A stretch of DNA of 64,000 nucleotides from Adiantum capillus-veneris (Eukaryota > Streptophyta > Polypodiopsida > Polypodiales > Pteridaceae). Location: contig CM043942.1 in NCBI GenBank assembly GCA_014529385.2, positions 3,994,501 through 4,058,500 of the forward strand, written 5' to 3'. Position numbers and translations under genes: made by a program. How positions within the stretch are numbered: position 1 is the stretch's first letter; every line of letters begins with the position of its first letter. Positions 63,171 to 64,000 of the stretch are shown here, one piece after another. The notes under the pieces were generated by a model. The model was not told the DNA's origin and made no database searches. It saw only the letters and a program-made list of their open reading frames with translations.

Positions 63171-64000
63171 GTCTTGAAGTGAGGGGCCCAAATGCCATCT
63201 CTTGGAGTGCATTGATTGTGGGATACACGCAACAGGGGTAGGGCTGCAAAACTTTTGACTGTTTTCAACAAATGCAAAGTGAGGACCTCTCTCCAATTAT
63301 CAACATATGTATCTTGAAGGCATGTAACTCTACACAAGATACTGATATGGGCACAAAAATTAGCAATTATATTGTTAGTCAGAGGTTGTTGAAAAATGAT
63401 ATCGTGCTTGGTACTCCCTTGGTCGATATGTAAGCCAAATGTGGAGTGCTTAAGAAAGCACAAATAGAACTTGAGCAGCTTCTTGGCTGGAATGTCGCCT
63501 CTTGGAATGCACTGATTGCGGGATGTGCACAACAAGAGCAAGGCCAGAAAGATCTTGTTGAAGTGAAGCGAGGGGCTCTCTCCAGCTGCGATCAGCTATG
63601 CATGCATCTTGAACGCATGTGGCTCTACGAGAGATGATGATATGGGCACAAAGACTCACCATTATGTTGTTAGTTAGAGGTTGTTGAAAAAGGATGTCAT
63701 GTTTGACACTGCCTATAATGGTGAGCTTAAGAACGCACAAAACGACGTGCTTGAGGAGCTTCCTGTCCGTAATGTTACCTTTGGGAATGCACTGATTGCA
63801 AGATGTGCACAACAAGAGCAGGATGTTGAAAAATGATGTCCTGCTTGGCACTGGTTGATGCCAAATCTGGTGCGCTTGAGAAAGCACAAAGAGTGCTTGA
63901 GAAGCTTTTTGGACAGAATGTCGCCTCTTGGAATTCACTGATTGCAAGATGTGCGCAACAAGAGTAGGGGTAGAAAGTTCTCGTTGAAGAAAAGCGATGA
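63171..64000 (+). pseudogene. Pentatricopeptide-repeat (PPR) pseudogene
   Basis: Plus-strand PPR motifs in several frames: AISWSALIVGYTQQG (63190), FQQMQSEDLSP (63265), TYVCILKACNSTQDTDMGTKI (about 63300), LKNDIVLGTPLVDM.AKCGVLKKAQ (63388-63457), WNVASWNALIAGCAQQEQGQ (63488-63547), then three more decayed repeats of the SWN.LIA type (63775, 63921). PPR proteins bind organellar RNA. Stops and shifts in each repeat make it non-functional. It runs off the right edge. Most like the PLS class. Confidence 0.75.

Overview
The window looks like heterochromatic, retrotransposon-packed nuclear DNA of a land plant with a large genome. A fern or other seed-free vascular plant is my best guess, not a proof. 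The grounds are plant-type Ty1/Copia and Ty3/Gypsy elements with tRNA-iMet or TGGCGCC-type primer sites, a LINE, long (CT)n/(GT)n tracts, and at the right end a decayed pentatricopeptide-repeat (PPR) stretch of the SWNALIAGYAQQ style that I associate with large fern PPR families. No intact host gene, rRNA, tRNA or CRISPR array is visible.

Left part (1-14.7 kb) is a nest of minus-strand elements. A degenerate Copia (element B) has its integrase interrupted at 4040 by Copia element A (5' LTR 3719-4039). A is cut by the LTR of a plus-strand element Z (LTR from 1140), which carries an unrecognised ORF just before its polypurine tract. B's gag is interrupted by the youngest element, C (5793-10974): 277-bp LTRs differing at about 5 sites, TSD CCTAC, and a full Copia polyprotein broken by one TAG. 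Next come a 134-bp stray B piece and a decayed Gypsy gag (element I, 11.46-13.4 kb) with its primer site at 14683.

Middle-left (14.7-26.1 kb): a roughly 1.35-kb LTR (14707-15570 plus 23105-23594) lies between I's primer site and another element's polypurine tract (J). It is split by chromovirus-like Gypsy element D (15571-23104, TSD GTGTT), which lacks the first half of its RT. J's remains and a short array of about 180-bp tandem repeats follow.

Centre (26.1-34 kb): plus-strand Copia element E (26149-31158) has a few stops, one frameshift and a truncated 3' LTR. After it, two fragments of family B face each other as an inverted repeat (31159-31411 and 31858-33287).

Right-centre (34-49.7 kb) holds a large Gypsy-like element F: gag, two zinc knuckles, a first retropepsin, RT (N-terminal half missing, C-terminal part split by a 218-bp MITE), RNase H, two successive HHCC modules, integrase core and an SH3/GPF-like C-terminal domain. 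In the same frame, after one TGA, comes a second complete retropepsin-like domain. This is the most unusual content of the window. The flanking non-coding DNA carries repeated short palindromes.

Right part (49.7-64 kb): a LINE RT/C-terminal fragment, a Copia-type gag with no pol, an antisense fragment of an F relative, a complete but heavily mutated family-B Copia (element H, 55833-61038), microsatellites and the PPR pseudogene. Almost nothing here can encode a working protein as it stands. The genes relate to each other as parts of retroelements, not as operons.
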